Positions 34,530 to 43,177 of a DNA stretch of 64,000 nt are shown piece by piece. A program made the translations under genes and the position numbers. Position 1 is the stretch's first letter. Each line of letters opens with the position of its first letter. The notes beneath the pieces are model-generated. The model made no database searches. It had not been told where the DNA came from and was given only the letters and a program-made list of their open reading frames with translations. Source of the DNA: Wolbachia endosymbiont (group B) of Protocalliphora azurea (GTDB taxonomy: Bacteria > Pseudomonadota > Alphaproteobacteria > Rickettsiales > Anaplasmataceae); assembly GCF_947251865.1 (NCBI RefSeq), contig NZ_OX366394.1:310001-374000 (forward strand). Direction: 5' to 3'.

Positions 34530-34859
34530 CTATGTATTATCACTTTGAGAAAAAGATTTTACCAATATATAAACTGCACTACGTAACCTTTTGCTCTTAA
34601 TTTCGTTATATCCTTTGACTAACTTTAGTATTTCTTCATCATAAGCTTCATGTGAGTCAGTATGCATATCAGTAAAAAAGTTAGCAACATCTATCGATAG
34701 TGCTTTTGCTAAATCATATAATCTACTGGCCAAAACACAATTTGAACCATTTTCGTACTTTTGTATCTGTCTATACGAAACACCTATTCTCTTTCCCAAT
34801 TCGGTCTGTGTCAAAGAACGATCTAACCTAAGTTGTTTTATTTTTTTACCTAATTGCAC
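34530..34859 (-). CDS. XRE-family HTH transcriptional regulator, pair 1 gene a
   Basis: This 109-residue protein starts MQLGKKIKQLRLDRSLTQTEL, with the HTH continuing GKRIGVSYRQIQKYENG and the conserved tail EILKLVKGYNEIKSKRLRSAVYILVKSF. Ribosome site AAGAGGTGAAAAG precedes the ATG. It is closely related to the protein coded at 40962. Both pair members share the same fold and a similar tail (L-RE/KGY--I), so they probably arose by duplication and may form heterodimers. Co-directional with the next gene, likely one operon. Confidence 0.87.
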   Translation of the reverse strand: MQLGKKIKQLRLDRSLTQTELGKRIGVSYRQIQKYENGSNCVLASRLYDLAKALSIDVANFFTDMHTDSHEAYDEEILKLVKGYNEIKSKRLRSAVYILVKSFSQSDNT

Positions 34860-34902
34860 TTTTCACCTCTTATTCAAATTTACAACAAATTTTATGAAAA
34901 AG

Positions 34903-35835
34903 CTAGCAAAGTAATTGCTTTAATAATTTCTGCCTCTCGCTAATTAAATCGTTTGGCCTTACGTATTTTTTCTCAATTTCCCTCATCTCTTTTTCTCGTT
35001 CTGCAATGCTATTTCGTATTACTTCAGCCGAGTATCTGCTTTTGCCACATGCAAACTCTGATCTTAATCTTCTAACCTTATATTCGAGCTCAACAAATCT
35101 TTCATGCTGCTCAAGAAGCTCTATCATGTGTTTGATTTCAGAATTCAGCTTTTTTTCCTCAACATCTTTCACAATAAAAGAAAGCAGAAGCTTATCTATT
35201 TGGTAATCAATATTTGGTTGGGTAGCAAACAGATTGATCATAGCTTTTACATCAGTAGGATTTGCAACTAATAAGCTAAAATTACTACATAAAAAACTAT
35301 AGAACTTTATCGTCTTCACAAGATAATTTTTCATATCTTGTGATAATTGCAATTCTTTGTGAATTCCTGATAACGATATTTTTAATTCTTCCAAATATTT
35401 CGTATCAAAATTACTTACTTTTTCAGGTACAAGAATCATGAGCAGCTTTTTTATGAGCTCAACATCATTTGACTTAACTGCATTATAAAGAGCTTTATCC
35501 TTATCTTTTTTTAAATCATAAAGCTCTGATGAGTTATCTATACTGAATAAATAGTTTGCTACGTCAGTGTTTCCTTGAGGAGAATAGATCAGAATATCCA
35601 ATTCTCTTAGCGGGTGGTCATCATTAAACTTTTCTAGTAACTGCTTATCGGTAGTTTCCTCTATTGCTAAAGCAGCTTTACTGATCTTTTTCAGTTCAGA
35701 AACATTATCTCTTGAATTTTCAAGTATGTCTTTAGCCTTGTCTAGCAGCTGCTCATATAGAATTATTTTTTCTTCATTATCAAGTAGCTGACAATGCTTC
35801 TTCAACTTTTCAGTGGAGTAAGACAAGAGATCCAT
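34903..35835 (-). CDS. Hypothetical WO protein with helical and coiled-coil regions
   Basis: ATG 35835 (MDLLSYSTEKLKKH) is preferred over an upstream TTG at 35865, giving 310 residues. I do not recognise a family. It is almost wholly helical and charged. A short ankyrin-like segment (DKALYNAVKSNDVELIKKLL) lies around residue 125. The C-terminal third is a likely coiled coil (LEYKVRRLRSEF ... IAEREKEMREIEKKY). There is no signal peptide or membrane helix. It lies upstream of the regulator pair on the same strand, separated by 43 bases, so it may be co-regulated. Role unknown. Confidence 0.7.
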   Translation of the reverse strand: MDLLSYSTEKLKKHCQLLDNEEKIILYEQLLDKAKDILENSRDNVSELKKISKAALAIEETTDKQLLEKFNDDHPLRELDILIYSPQGNTDVANYLFSIDNSSELYDLKKDKDKALYNAVKSNDVELIKKLLMILVPEKVSNFDTKYLEELKISLSGIHKELQLSQDMKNYLVKTIKFYSFLCSNFSLLVANPTDVKAMINLFATQPNIDYQIDKLLLSFIVKDVEEKKLNSEIKHMIELLEQHERFVELEYKVRRLRSEFACGKSRYSAEVIRNSIAEREKEMREIEKKYVRPNDLISERQKLLKQLLC

Positions 35836-36033
35836 TTCTTTCAGTTTTACAATCACAATACCCAACTTTTATTGAAATTGAAATAATTTTTACAAGATGT
35901 GTTTTTCTAGTGTAAATGCCCGTAAAACTTGTTATTATAATATACAGTAAATTAATAAGTCGTATAATATTAACAATTAAATAATATTTATCACGATATG
36001 ATCGAATAGTAATTAGATTAAGTGAGAGTTACA

Positions 36034-36837
36034 ATGAAAAAAATAAATAGTAAAAGATTGTCTAGTAAAATGTTAAAAGCGGTAGAGCGAATAGCAAAAG
36101 AAGGATTATTGCCTAATTTAATAAAAGCTGCTCCAACAGCGAATAAAAAGATTAGTAAATTACCTGTCTTAACATATCCTGAGAAGCTCAATCCATTTCG
36201 ATCAGCTTTATGCAGGACAAGACTAAGTGAATATGAAAATATGAAACTAAATGAATTCCTGGAAAAAGCTATTGCAGCTAAAAATATAAACGAGTTAAGT
36301 AAAGTTATCGATGAAGCTTTGGACTTAGGAATAAGAATAAATGCTGCCAATGAAGATGGCTTTAGCTTCGCTAACGTTACAATGTTTAAGATTTATCGTG
36401 ATGAATTCAAAGGAAATAAACAAGAAGATATAATCAGGAAGTTAGCCTTAAATGGAGCAGAATTTAATGTACAAGTTGATAAGAAAATAACTGAAAAAGT
36501 GCAAAAAGAAATTGAGCCACAAATATATAATCTACTCAAAAAGCTCAGGGAAGTTGGAGAGAACGCTACTATAGAAGGGACTGTTGAAAATGTAGAAATC
36601 GATAATAAGACCTTCTATATTGAATTTTCACATAGCTGCATAGTTGATGTTGCAAAAGTTATAGAAGGTGCAAAAAACTTGGGCCTGAGCAAGGGAGATT
36701 TAAATCTTGGTGGCAATATCCTAAAAATAGGTGATGGTGAAGTTGAAGTGAAAACTGGAAAAGATGGAAAAAGAGACTACGTGGATATATCGGATAACAG
36801 CGCTTTTACACTACCGACAATGTTGCAAAAAACATAA
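36034..36837 (+). CDS. Hypothetical WO protein (267 aa)
   Basis: The start is taken at ATG 36034 (MKKINSKRLSSKMLKAVERI); a GTG at 36022 is possible. There is a basic N-terminus, a helical middle (LNEFLEKAIAAKNINELSKVIDEALDLGIRINAANEDGF, one ankyrin-like unit), and a C-terminal part of predicted strands (NATIEGTVENVEIDNKTFYIEF ... LNLGGNILKIGDGEVEVKTG). No catalytic motif or signal peptide is visible and I cannot name a family. It is divergent from the preceding gene and the 185-base gap (35836-36021) would hold both promoters. Role unknown. Confidence 0.7.
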   Translation: MKKINSKRLSSKMLKAVERIAKEGLLPNLIKAAPTANKKISKLPVLTYPEKLNPFRSALCRTRLSEYENMKLNEFLEKAIAAKNINELSKVIDEALDLGIRINAANEDGFSFANVTMFKIYRDEFKGNKQEDIIRKLALNGAEFNVQVDKKITEKVQKEIEPQIYNLLKKLREVGENATIEGTVENVEIDNKTFYIEFSHSCIVDVAKVIEGAKNLGLSKGDLNLGGNILKIGDGEVEVKTGKDGKRDYVDISDNSAFTLPTMLQKT

Positions 36838-36972
36838 AAATAAAACTAGAGAAAACCATTTCTCGAAAACTTCTGTGTCCAGAACCAAGAGTCCGATTTA
36901 CTTATAGCGCTAATAATCAATTAACCATCGGCTTTAAGGAATGATATGAACATATTATTTCAAGGAAAAGTC

Positions 36973-37224
36973 ATGAGAAACAAGAGATTAGCTATCCAAA
37001 TTAGCTGTAGCTATGAACCTAATCGGTTAGCAGAACAATGCTTATCAGATGCTTATGAAAAGGTAGTGTCAAAGGAAATAAGTCAAAAAAACTTAAAACA
37101 TAAAAATGGGATTCAAGGAGGGTCAAATGGTAACAGTATGTTTATATGCGAGAGTTTCTTCGGGGAAACAAGTAGAAGGAAATACGATAGAAAGTCAAAT
37201 TGCAGCTTTAGAGAAGCAAATTAA
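36973..37224 (+). CDS. Small hypothetical ORF overlapping the recombinase start
   Basis: ATG 36973 gives 83 residues (MRNKRLAIQISCSYEPNRLAEQCLSDAYEKVV and on). The last ~33 codons lie inside the recombinase gene in another frame and look like shadow sequence, so the true protein may be the first ~50 residues, with the overlap serving coupling. The preceding ORF region includes CAAGGAAAAGTC, a fair ribosome site. I do not recognise a family. Could be a recombination accessory factor by position, but nothing in the sequence shows this. Confidence 0.45.
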   Translation: MRNKRLAIQISCSYEPNRLAEQCLSDAYEKVVSKEISQKNLKHKNGIQGGSNGNSMFICESFFGETSRRKYDRKSNCSFREAN

Positions 37225-38791
37225 TCTGGACGGATACAGATTGTTAAGTGAGTATAAATTTATTGATAACGGCTACAGTGGATCTCATTTAGTCCGCCCT
37301 GATTTAGAAAAATTACGTGATAAAGTAACAGAAGGTAAAATTGATAAGATTTACATTCATTCTCCTGATCGTTTATCTAGAAAATATGCATATCAAATGG
37401 TGCTGATTGAAGAATTTGAAAAAGCAGGAGCAAAAGTGGTTTTTTTAAATTATGAGATTAACGGTAACCCAGAATCTCAATTACTGTTACAAATGCAAGG
37501 TATGATAGCAGAATATGAACGTGCGAAAATTATGGAACGAAGTCGTCGTGGTAAAATCTATGCAGCTAACAAAGGCTATGTAAATGTAATGGGAGGAGCT
37601 CCTTATGGTTATCGTTATATAGATAAGCATATGGGAGGAGGACAAGCTTTATTTGAGATTAACGAAAAAGAAGCTGATGTCGTTCGTAAAGTATTTTTGT
37701 GGATAGGCAGAGAAAGAACAAGTATTGGGGAAGTATGTCGTCGGCTAAATACTATGTCCATTAAGACACAAAAAGGAAAAGAACGCTGGAATAAAGGTAC
37801 AATTTGGAGTATGTTGAAAAACCCTGCTTACAAAGGACAAGCAGCTTTTGGTAGAAGAAGGTTAGGAGTAAGATTAAAGCAAGTAAGACCACAGAAAGGC
37901 TCTTGTGAGCAGCCAAAAAGTAACCACTCTGTCTATCCTGTTGAAAAAGCAAATTGGATTTATATTAAAGTGCCAAATATAGTAGATGAAGATATATTTG
38001 ATATTGTTCAAGAACAATTAGCTGAAAATAGAAAAGTAGCAAGGACAAGAAAAAGAGGAGCAAAGTACTTACTACAAGGTTTAGTCATATGTAAGCGTTG
38101 TAATTACGGATGTTACGGAACTTGCATGAGAAGTAGACGAGAAGAAGAAGGTGGTCATTATGCATATTACCGTTGTAGTGGTAAAGATTCTTACCGTTTT
38201 GGTGGTAATAAGATTTGTGACAATAAACCCATTCGCTCAGATGCATTAGAAACAGCTGTGTGGGAAGAGGTTAAGCAGTTATTGAAAAATCCAAACAGGA
38301 TTTTAGAAGAATACAAGCGTAGGCTTTCAGAACTAAAAAAATCATCATTGGATCAAAAAAGTGACCTGCTAGAGAAACAAGAAAATAAATTAAAACGTGG
38401 TATTGCTAGACTTATCGATAGTTATGCTCAAGAATATATCAATCAAGAGGAATTTGAACCACGAATTAAAGCAATGAAACAAAGCTTAAAAACAATTAAA
38501 GAAGAGAAGAAAAAGATATTTTATCAAAAGGAATTAGAACAGGAGGTAACTCTGGTTGTGGCCAATTTAGAAGACTTTTCTTCCAATATTACGTTAAACC
38601 TTGATAACGCAGACTGGTTAACTAAACGTGATATTATCAGAACATTGGTCAAGAGAATTGAAATTAACCTTGAGGACGTAAATGTGGTATTTCGCGTAAA
38701 AGAGCTACCGAACTCTTCTGGACATAATGGAAAGGAAAATAAAAATTTGCAACATTGTCGTAGGTGTATTTACAGTAACACTTTGTACTAG
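37127..38791 (+). CDS. Large serine recombinase (phage WO integrase)
   Basis: ATG 37127 follows AAGGAGGG by 5 bases, so it is chosen over the in-frame ATG at 37106; the product is 554 residues. The resolvase domain starts VCLYARVSSGKQ with the catalytic Ser in RVSSGKQ and continues YIHSPDRLSRKYAYQ and EFEKAGAKVVF. The recombinase domain (GAPYGYRYI, IWSMLKNPAYKGQAAFGRR) follows, then a zinc ribbon (CKRCNYGCYGTC ... YYRCSG ... CDNKPI) and a coiled coil near the C-terminus. This is the family that integrates and excises WO by attP x attB recombination. It lies about 3.3 kb from the comM stub proposed as the prophage boundary. All key residues are present, so recombination may still be possible even though the tail genes are broken. 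Confidence 0.93.
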   Translation: MVTVCLYARVSSGKQVEGNTIESQIAALEKQINLDGYRLLSEYKFIDNGYSGSHLVRPDLEKLRDKVTEGKIDKIYIHSPDRLSRKYAYQMVLIEEFEKAGAKVVFLNYEINGNPESQLLLQMQGMIAEYERAKIMERSRRGKIYAANKGYVNVMGGAPYGYRYIDKHMGGGQALFEINEKEADVVRKVFLWIGRERTSIGEVCRRLNTMSIKTQKGKERWNKGTIWSMLKNPAYKGQAAFGRRRLGVRLKQVRPQKGSCEQPKSNHSVYPVEKANWIYIKVPNIVDEDIFDIVQEQLAENRKVARTRKRGAKYLLQGLVICKRCNYGCYGTCMRSRREEEGGHYAYYRCSGKDSYRFGGNKICDNKPIRSDALETAVWEEVKQLLKNPNRILEEYKRRLSELKKSSLDQKSDLLEKQENKLKRGIARLIDSYAQEYINQEEFEPRIKAMKQSLKTIKEEKKKIFYQKELEQEVTLVVANLEDFSSNITLNLDNADWLTKRDIIRTLVKRIEINLEDVNVVFRVKELPNSSGHNGKENKNLQHCRRCIYSNTLY

Positions 38792-38810
38792 TCTAGGAGA
38801 GCTAAATTTA

Positions 38811-39071
38811 ATGGTATATCACGATACAGAAGACTATCATCAAGTACAAGTTGAGGTGGAAGATGAAGAAATGTGGAATGAATTGCAAGAAATAGGAGAA
38901 ATCATAGGACAGGGTTGTTTATTTGGTGGAATGTCTGTTAAAGAAGCAGTAGAAAGAGGCAGTTTTACTAGGTGTGGAAGGTGGGGTGACCAAAATTCTA
39001 AAAGTAGTGAGACCTTTTCTTGGGTGAATAAATTAAAAGACAACAAAACGACATCCGTAGGACGTTCTTGA
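38811..39071 (+). CDS. Small hypothetical protein after the recombinase
   Basis: This 86-residue, mostly acidic protein starts MVYHDTEDYHQVQVEVEDEEMW and continues NELQEIGEIIGQGCLFGGMSVKEAVERGSF. ATG 38811 has AGGAGAG 11 bases upstream and comes 19 bases after the recombinase stop, so it is probably in the same transcript. No family recognised. A start at 38727 would overlap the recombinase and lacks a ribosome site. By position it may be a directionality or accessory factor for the recombinase, but that is a guess from context. Confidence 0.5.
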   Translation: MVYHDTEDYHQVQVEVEDEEMWNELQEIGEIIGQGCLFGGMSVKEAVERGSFTRCGRWGDQNSKSSETFSWVNKLKDNKTTSVGRS

Positions 39072-39273
39072 TTGGAGACAAGTGGCTATGTTTCACATAG
39101 CTACTTGTATATCAGAAATAAATGGTTAACTATTACAAAGTAAAGTGGTTTTTAAAACTTAATCTAATTTACCATAAATAATTTACTTTAATTAGTATTG
39201 CTTGTAGAAGTGTTTTATATTATAAAAAATACCTGAACTTTAAAATTTGTACTATTTGTTAGCAAGAGCCTTT

Positions 39274-40610
39274 GGGAACGTTCAAAAAAGTGTGTCAAGC
39301 CGCATTTTTAGTTCAACTCAATTTTCAATCTATCTGGAAAGAAAATATCAAGTTGAGACATAGTTAAAGCCCAATTAGGGAGAGCCATAATCCACCTTTG
39401 CTCTACCTTTTTTATAGCACAATATACCTGTTTGTACAAGGCATTTGTACTAGTAAATGAACCCTTAGTTTTAGTAAATTTCCTGATTTGTCTATGCAAC
39501 CCCTCAATTGGATTAGTGGTGTAAATCAGCTTCCTAACTGGCCCAGAATACTTAAAATAACTGGATAAGTTTTCCCAATTGTTCTGCCAGGATTTTATAA
39601 CTAAAGGATACTTTTCTCCCCATTTTTCTTCCAGCTCAAGCAGATAATTCTCAGCAATTTCTTTACTTGAAGCACGATATATTTTTTTCAGATCATTCAT
39701 GAAAACTTTTACATCTTTACTGGATACATATTTCAGAGAATTTCTTATTTGGTGTACTATACATAGCTGCACTTCTGCACTGGGAAATACACTGTTGATG
39801 GCTGCAGGAAAGCTTTTTAGCCCATCTACACATGCAATCAGAATATCTTCTACTCCTCTTTCTTTGAGGTCATTTAAAACTCCCAACCAGAAGTTAGCTC
39901 CCTCACTTTCAGCCAGATAAAAACCTAATACTTCTTTTCTGCCATTTTGATTTATACCCAATATATTATACATGCATTTACTTACGCAATGTCCGTCCTC
40001 CTTGACCTTAAAAAACATGCCATCCATGAACACTATTGGATACACTGATTGCAATGGACGGCTGCGCCATTCATTGATTATTGGTAGCAGTTTATCAGTA
40101 ATATTGGATATCTCTGCTGCTGATATTTTATGGTCATATATTTCCTCAACGTGTGAAGCTATGTCTCTGTATCCCATGCCACTGGCGTATGTACTTAAGA
40201 CCTTTGCTTCAAGTTCTGGATGTAGGCTTGTTTGCCTTTTTTTGACTATTTGCGGTTCAAAGCTTCCTTCTCTGTCTCTTGGTGTTAATAGTTCAAATGA
40301 GCCTGAACTTGTACGTAAAGTTTTTGCATTCCTTCCATTTCTTCGGTTATTTTCTTCACTTTTAGCTGACATGTGGCTTTCTATTTCACCTTCCAGACTT
40401 GCCTCTAGCAGCCTTTTTATAAACGGTGTTAATGCTCCATCTCTTCCTGTCAATGGTCTTCCTTCTCGTATAGATGACAGGATATTTGTTTCTAATTCTT
40501 TATAATCTACCAAACCAGTAGTTCTATTTGCTTGACTCATATCAAACCTCCATTTTTTATATCAATTTATTACTTTTTTTTCGGTTTGACACACTTTTTT
40601 GAACATTCCC
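39274..40610 (-). mobile_element. IS256-family insertion sequence, copy 2 (intact, 1337 bp)
   Basis: Ends GGGAACGTTCAAAAAAGTGTG (left) and CACACTTTTTTGAACATTCCC (right) match copy 1 with one base changed at the left. A perfect 9-base target duplication AGAGCCTTT flanks it at 39265-39273 and 40611-40619. It is inserted in the 3' end of an XRE regulator gene. Confidence 0.95.
39308..40540 (-). CDS. IS256-family (Mutator) transposase, intact
   Basis: This 410-residue DDE transposase is complete. Conserved landmarks are FIKRLLEASLEGEIESHM at the N-terminus, YPIVFMDGMFFKVKEDG with the first catalytic Asp (MDG), ILIACVDGLKSFPAAINSVFP with the second Asp in VDG, VQLCIVHQIRNSLKYV, and TTNPIEGLHRQIRK with the catalytic Glu. 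It ends QLDIFFPDRLKIELN. It is read on the minus strand within an element whose ends and target duplication are intact, so it is probably mobile and could supply transposase in trans to the dead copy at 32522. Confidence 0.95.
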   Translation of the reverse strand: MSQANRTTGLVDYKELETNILSSIREGRPLTGRDGALTPFIKRLLEASLEGEIESHMSAKSEENNRRNGRNAKTLRTSSGSFELLTPRDREGSFEPQIVKKRQTSLHPELEAKVLSTYASGMGYRDIASHVEEIYDHKISAAEISNITDKLLPIINEWRSRPLQSVYPIVFMDGMFFKVKEDGHCVSKCMYNILGINQNGRKEVLGFYLAESEGANFWLGVLNDLKERGVEDILIACVDGLKSFPAAINSVFPSAEVQLCIVHQIRNSLKYVSSKDVKVFMNDLKKIYRASSKEIAENYLLELEEKWGEKYPLVIKSWQNNWENLSSYFKYSGPVRKLIYTTNPIEGLHRQIRKFTKTKGSFTSTNALYKQVYCAIKKVEQRWIMALPNWALTMSQLDIFFPDRLKIELN

Positions 40611-40960
40611 AGAGCCTTTATCACTGAATGCACAATATCACGCAATGTTTCATCTTTAATTTTTCTATATTCTCTTACTAATCTTGATATTTCTTCGCTG
40701 CCCACATCGCTACGGAAGGCCTTATCATGCAAGTATTCAGAGGCTTTGGTAAAAAAATATGACATATCAACAGACAAAGCTTCTGCCAAATTATACAATC
40801 TATCAACTACAAGCCTTACCTCTCCAGTTTCATATCCTTGTATATGCTGAAATGAAATTCCAAGCTTTTTTCCTAAGTCCCTTTGGCTAAAACCACATAT
40901 TAGCCTTCTTTTCCTTATCCTTTCACCTATTTGCTTATCGATAGGATGTTGTACGGTCAT
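40562..40960 (-). pseudogene. XRE-family HTH regulator, pair 2 gene b, 3' end replaced by IS256
   Basis: This is a paralogue of the regulator at 34145 (IGERIRKRRLICGFSQRDLGKKLGISFQHIQGYETGEVRL...). After VIKAL the frame runs into the IS256 end and adds a foreign tail of about 16 residues (GMFKKVCQTEKKVIN) before stopping at 40562. If the IS and one AGAGCCTTT are removed the frame joins the stub at 39252-39264 to give ...VIKALANK and a stop, matching the other copy. Only the last four or five residues are lost, so the protein with its new tail might still fold and bind DNA. I class it as interrupted rather than dead. Confidence 0.9.
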
Positions 40961-40961
40961 T

Positions 40962-41297
40962 TTACGTATCAGATAATATACTTTGAGAAAAAGATTTTAC
41001 CAATATATAAACTACACTACGTAACCTTTTGCTCTTAATTTTGTTATATCCTTTGACTAGTTTTAGTATTTCTTCATCATAAGCTTCATGTGAGTCAGTA
41101 TGCATACCAGTAAAGAAATCAGCAACATCAATTGATAGGGCTTTTGCTAAGTCATATAGCCTACTGGCTAAAATGCAATTTGAACCATTTTCGTACCTTT
41201 GTATCTGTCTATATGAAACACCTATTCTTTTTCCTAATTCAGTTTGTGTCAAACCACAGTATAACCTAAGTTCCTTTATTTTTTTACCTAATTCCAC
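40962..41297 (-). CDS. XRE-family HTH transcriptional regulator, pair 2 gene a
   Basis: This 111-residue protein starts MELGKKIKELRLYCGLTQTEL, with HTH GKRIGVSYRQIQRYENGSN and tail DEEILKLVKGYNKIKSKRL. It is very similar to the gene at 34530 but has a slightly different C-terminus (SFSQSILSDT). It ends one base before the interrupted second regulator starts, so the two are cotranscribed. The ribosome site AAAAGGTGGAATT precedes ATG 41297. It is intact. Confidence 0.88.
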   Translation of the reverse strand: MELGKKIKELRLYCGLTQTELGKRIGVSYRQIQRYENGSNCILASRLYDLAKALSIDVADFFTGMHTDSHEAYDEEILKLVKGYNKIKSKRLRSVVYILVKSFSQSILSDT

Positions 41298-41399
41298 CTT
41301 TTACTACTAATTCTAGCTGTTCAAGCTTATATTGAATTTTTTAATTTATGAAGTGAAAAAAAGAAGGAAAGCTAGAGAACTTTCCTTCCGGGTTACAGA

Positions 41400-42059
41400 T
41401 TACAATAAGCCACTGTCATAAAAACTAAAGTGGCTCTTCTGTGTTACGATTATATGATCTATCAATTTCATTCCTACATTTTCGCAGGTTGCAGCTAATG
41501 TGAGTGTGTTATCCTCATCCTCCTTTGATGGTTCTATATCTCCGCTTGGATGATTATGTGAAATTGCAACAGATGATGCGTCAATCAGTAATCCCTGTTT
41601 TATTATTGCCCTCACATATAGAGGTACTCTATCTATAGTTCCACAATCTTGAATATACTCATATATTAAATGACCACTTCGATCTAAGTATACCACTCGT
41701 AAGCTTTCTTTTCGTGACTGCCCTATTGCTGCTTTAAAGTATTTTAATAGCTCTTCTCTATTATCAAGAATCGACAGCTTTTTTAACTTACCTTTCAATA
41801 TCCTATCAAAAATCTCTTTCAGACAAAAGATATTTGCTATTGCTCCATCATTCATTCCTGTAACATTTTTTAGTTCATGAAAGTCAGCATTAATTACCCT
41901 TCCTAAACTACTAAAGAGCTCCATTAACTTTTTGGCAACTTCTCTTCCTTCTGTGTATGCAGATAGATTACGTTCCAGTAGCTCATGGTCAAGCAAAGAC
42001 CTACCTCTGCTTGATAGAATACGAGTTTCTAATTTCTCTTTTCTCTCACTATTATTCAT
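41400..42059 (-). CDS. radC: RadC-like JAB/MPN domain protein
   Basis: This 219-residue protein has its start chosen at ATG 42059 because GGAGG lies five bases upstream; an in-frame TTG at 42095 is less likely. The N-terminal helix-hairpin-helix-like part is RGRSLLDHELLERNL ... LKNVTGMNDGAIANIFCL. The C-terminal JAB/MPN metal-binding motif is SHNHPSGDIEPSKEDEDNT (residues ~177-195). RadC proteins are widespread on mobile elements and are suggested to aid replication or DNA repair, though biochemical proof is thin. A RadC gene next to XRE regulators is a typical WO arrangement. It lies at the prophage end, between the regulators and the comM stub. Confidence 0.9.
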   Translation of the reverse strand: MNNSERKEKLETRILSSRGRSLLDHELLERNLSAYTEGREVAKKLMELFSSLGRVINADFHELKNVTGMNDGAIANIFCLKEIFDRILKGKLKKLSILDNREELLKYFKAAIGQSRKESLRVVYLDRSGHLIYEYIQDCGTIDRVPLYVRAIIKQGLLIDASSVAISHNHPSGDIEPSKEDEDNTLTLAATCENVGMKLIDHIIVTQKSHFSFYDSGLL

Positions 42060-42143
42060 AAAAACCTCCAAGATCAACATTATATACAAATTCAACGCCA
42101 GCTTTCTGACGCAGTAGTTCTCGAGGAATAACCCTTTTGAACT
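42060..42143 (-). other. Short coding remnant between radC and the comM stub
   Basis: On the minus strand an open frame reads NKDNIANLEFKRVIPREL, then LRQKAGVEFVYNVDLGGFYE, and ends at the radC start. It has no start codon in the window that suits it and overlaps the comM stub in another frame. It looks like the C-terminal remnant of an unidentified gene joined at the integration junction. Confidence 0.35.
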
Positions 42144-42266
42144 CTAAATTTGCAATGTTGTCCTTGTTGCTTTAAAAGCTGGAATACCATTTGCCATGTG
42201 AATTTGTGCATTAACATTTACTGTGCTGGTTCCCTGAAGAGCAACGGTATTTATATTTGCAATCAT
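42144..42266 (-). pseudogene. comM: comM (Mg-chelatase-like YifB) 5' stub, prophage boundary
   Basis: From ATG 42266 the frame reads MIANINTVALQG, then VNVNAQIHMANGIPAF, the conserved start of ComM/YifB AAA+ proteins (others continue TIVGL-D--V-E). After PAF the sequence departs from the family (KATRTTLQI) and stops at 42144. The stub is only 40 codons. Prophage genes lie on one side and ordinary chromosomal genes on the other. The simplest reading is that WO integrated into comM and the rest of the gene is at the other end of the prophage or elsewhere. The junction lies around 42160-42180. Confidence 0.75.
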
Positions 42267-42386
42267 ACTATATTATATAAAGTTATTAATATAATATATT
42301 GACAAAGTAACGAAGTAAACAGTAGCTGTTAAAAGTGGTTTAATTTAGCAAAAAAGTGTAGTACTCTATCACTTTGCTGATTATAT

Positions 42387-43157
42387 ATGTTTATAAGAAT
42401 AATCGCTTTTCTTTTGCTATATTCAAGCGCAGTTTTCTGTAGTGATTGTAACTTTAACTTACCATATCGTGGGCTCAGTTGTGATTTGGATCTATCATAT
42501 AGAAATTTAAGTAATATAAAGAAATTATTGAATAACAACGATAAGTTCGTTGCACTTACGTTTGATGATGGTCCATCTTATAATAGATCAGGAGATATTA
42601 TTAATATTCTGGAGAGCAATAAAACAAAAGCGACATTTTTTGTGCTTGGTGGACGTATAAATAAAAAAACATATGAGATAGTAAAGAAAATCCATGAAGC
42701 AGGTCATGAGTTAGGCAATCACTCTTGGTCGCATAGGAAGTTGACATCACTTTCAAGTGAGGAGCAATTGCAAGAACTGGAAAAGACAAATATAGCAATT
42801 AAAAATGTAACAGAACAGAGTGTAAAATGGTTTCGTCCACCATATGGATGTCATAACGATAATTTGATCAAAAATACTAATCGATTAAATATGTATTCCA
42901 TATTATGGACAGTTGATTCTCTGGACTGGCAAGGCGATAAATCAGAAATTCTGGTTGAAAGAGTTTTAAGCAATGTACATAATGGAGCGATTATATTGTT
43001 CCATGATCACGATAACAAATCAAATACAGTTGAAGCTTTACCTCAGATTATTGAAATACTAAAAAAATCGGGTTACAAACTTGTTACCTTAAGTGAGTGG
43101 GAAGAAAGGGTTTGTGATGTAGTGAAAGCTAGAAATGTGCCAATAAAAGGAGGATGA
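42387..43157 (+). CDS. Polysaccharide deacetylase (NodB domain)
   Basis: This 256-residue protein has an N-terminal signal or anchor (MFIRIIAFLLLYSSAVFC). The NodB homology domain has all motifs in order: TFDDGP (about residue 58), HSWSH, RPPYG, the DSLDW motif and LFHD near the C-terminus. It is a CE4 enzyme that removes acetyl groups from N-acetyl sugars such as peptidoglycan or chitin-type oligomers. The metal-binding Asp and two His are present. It lies 20 bases upstream of pbp2, so both may be transcribed together. Wolbachia makes a minimal peptidoglycan-like material and this enzyme may modify it; that role is inferred. Confidence 0.87.
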   Translation: MFIRIIAFLLLYSSAVFCSDCNFNLPYRGLSCDLDLSYRNLSNIKKLLNNNDKFVALTFDDGPSYNRSGDIINILESNKTKATFFVLGGRINKKTYEIVKKIHEAGHELGNHSWSHRKLTSLSSEEQLQELEKTNIAIKNVTEQSVKWFRPPYGCHNDNLIKNTNRLNMYSILWTVDSLDWQGDKSEILVERVLSNVHNGAIILFHDHDNKSNTVEALPQIIEILKKSGYKLVTLSEWEERVCDVVKARNVPIKGG

Positions 43158-43177
43158 GTGCGTTCTAAAGGAATTCT

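Noticed and set aside
39972..40505. 177-codon frame on the plus strand opposite IS256
   Set aside because: Antisense shadow of the intact transposase; Ser/Pro-rich translation with no motif.
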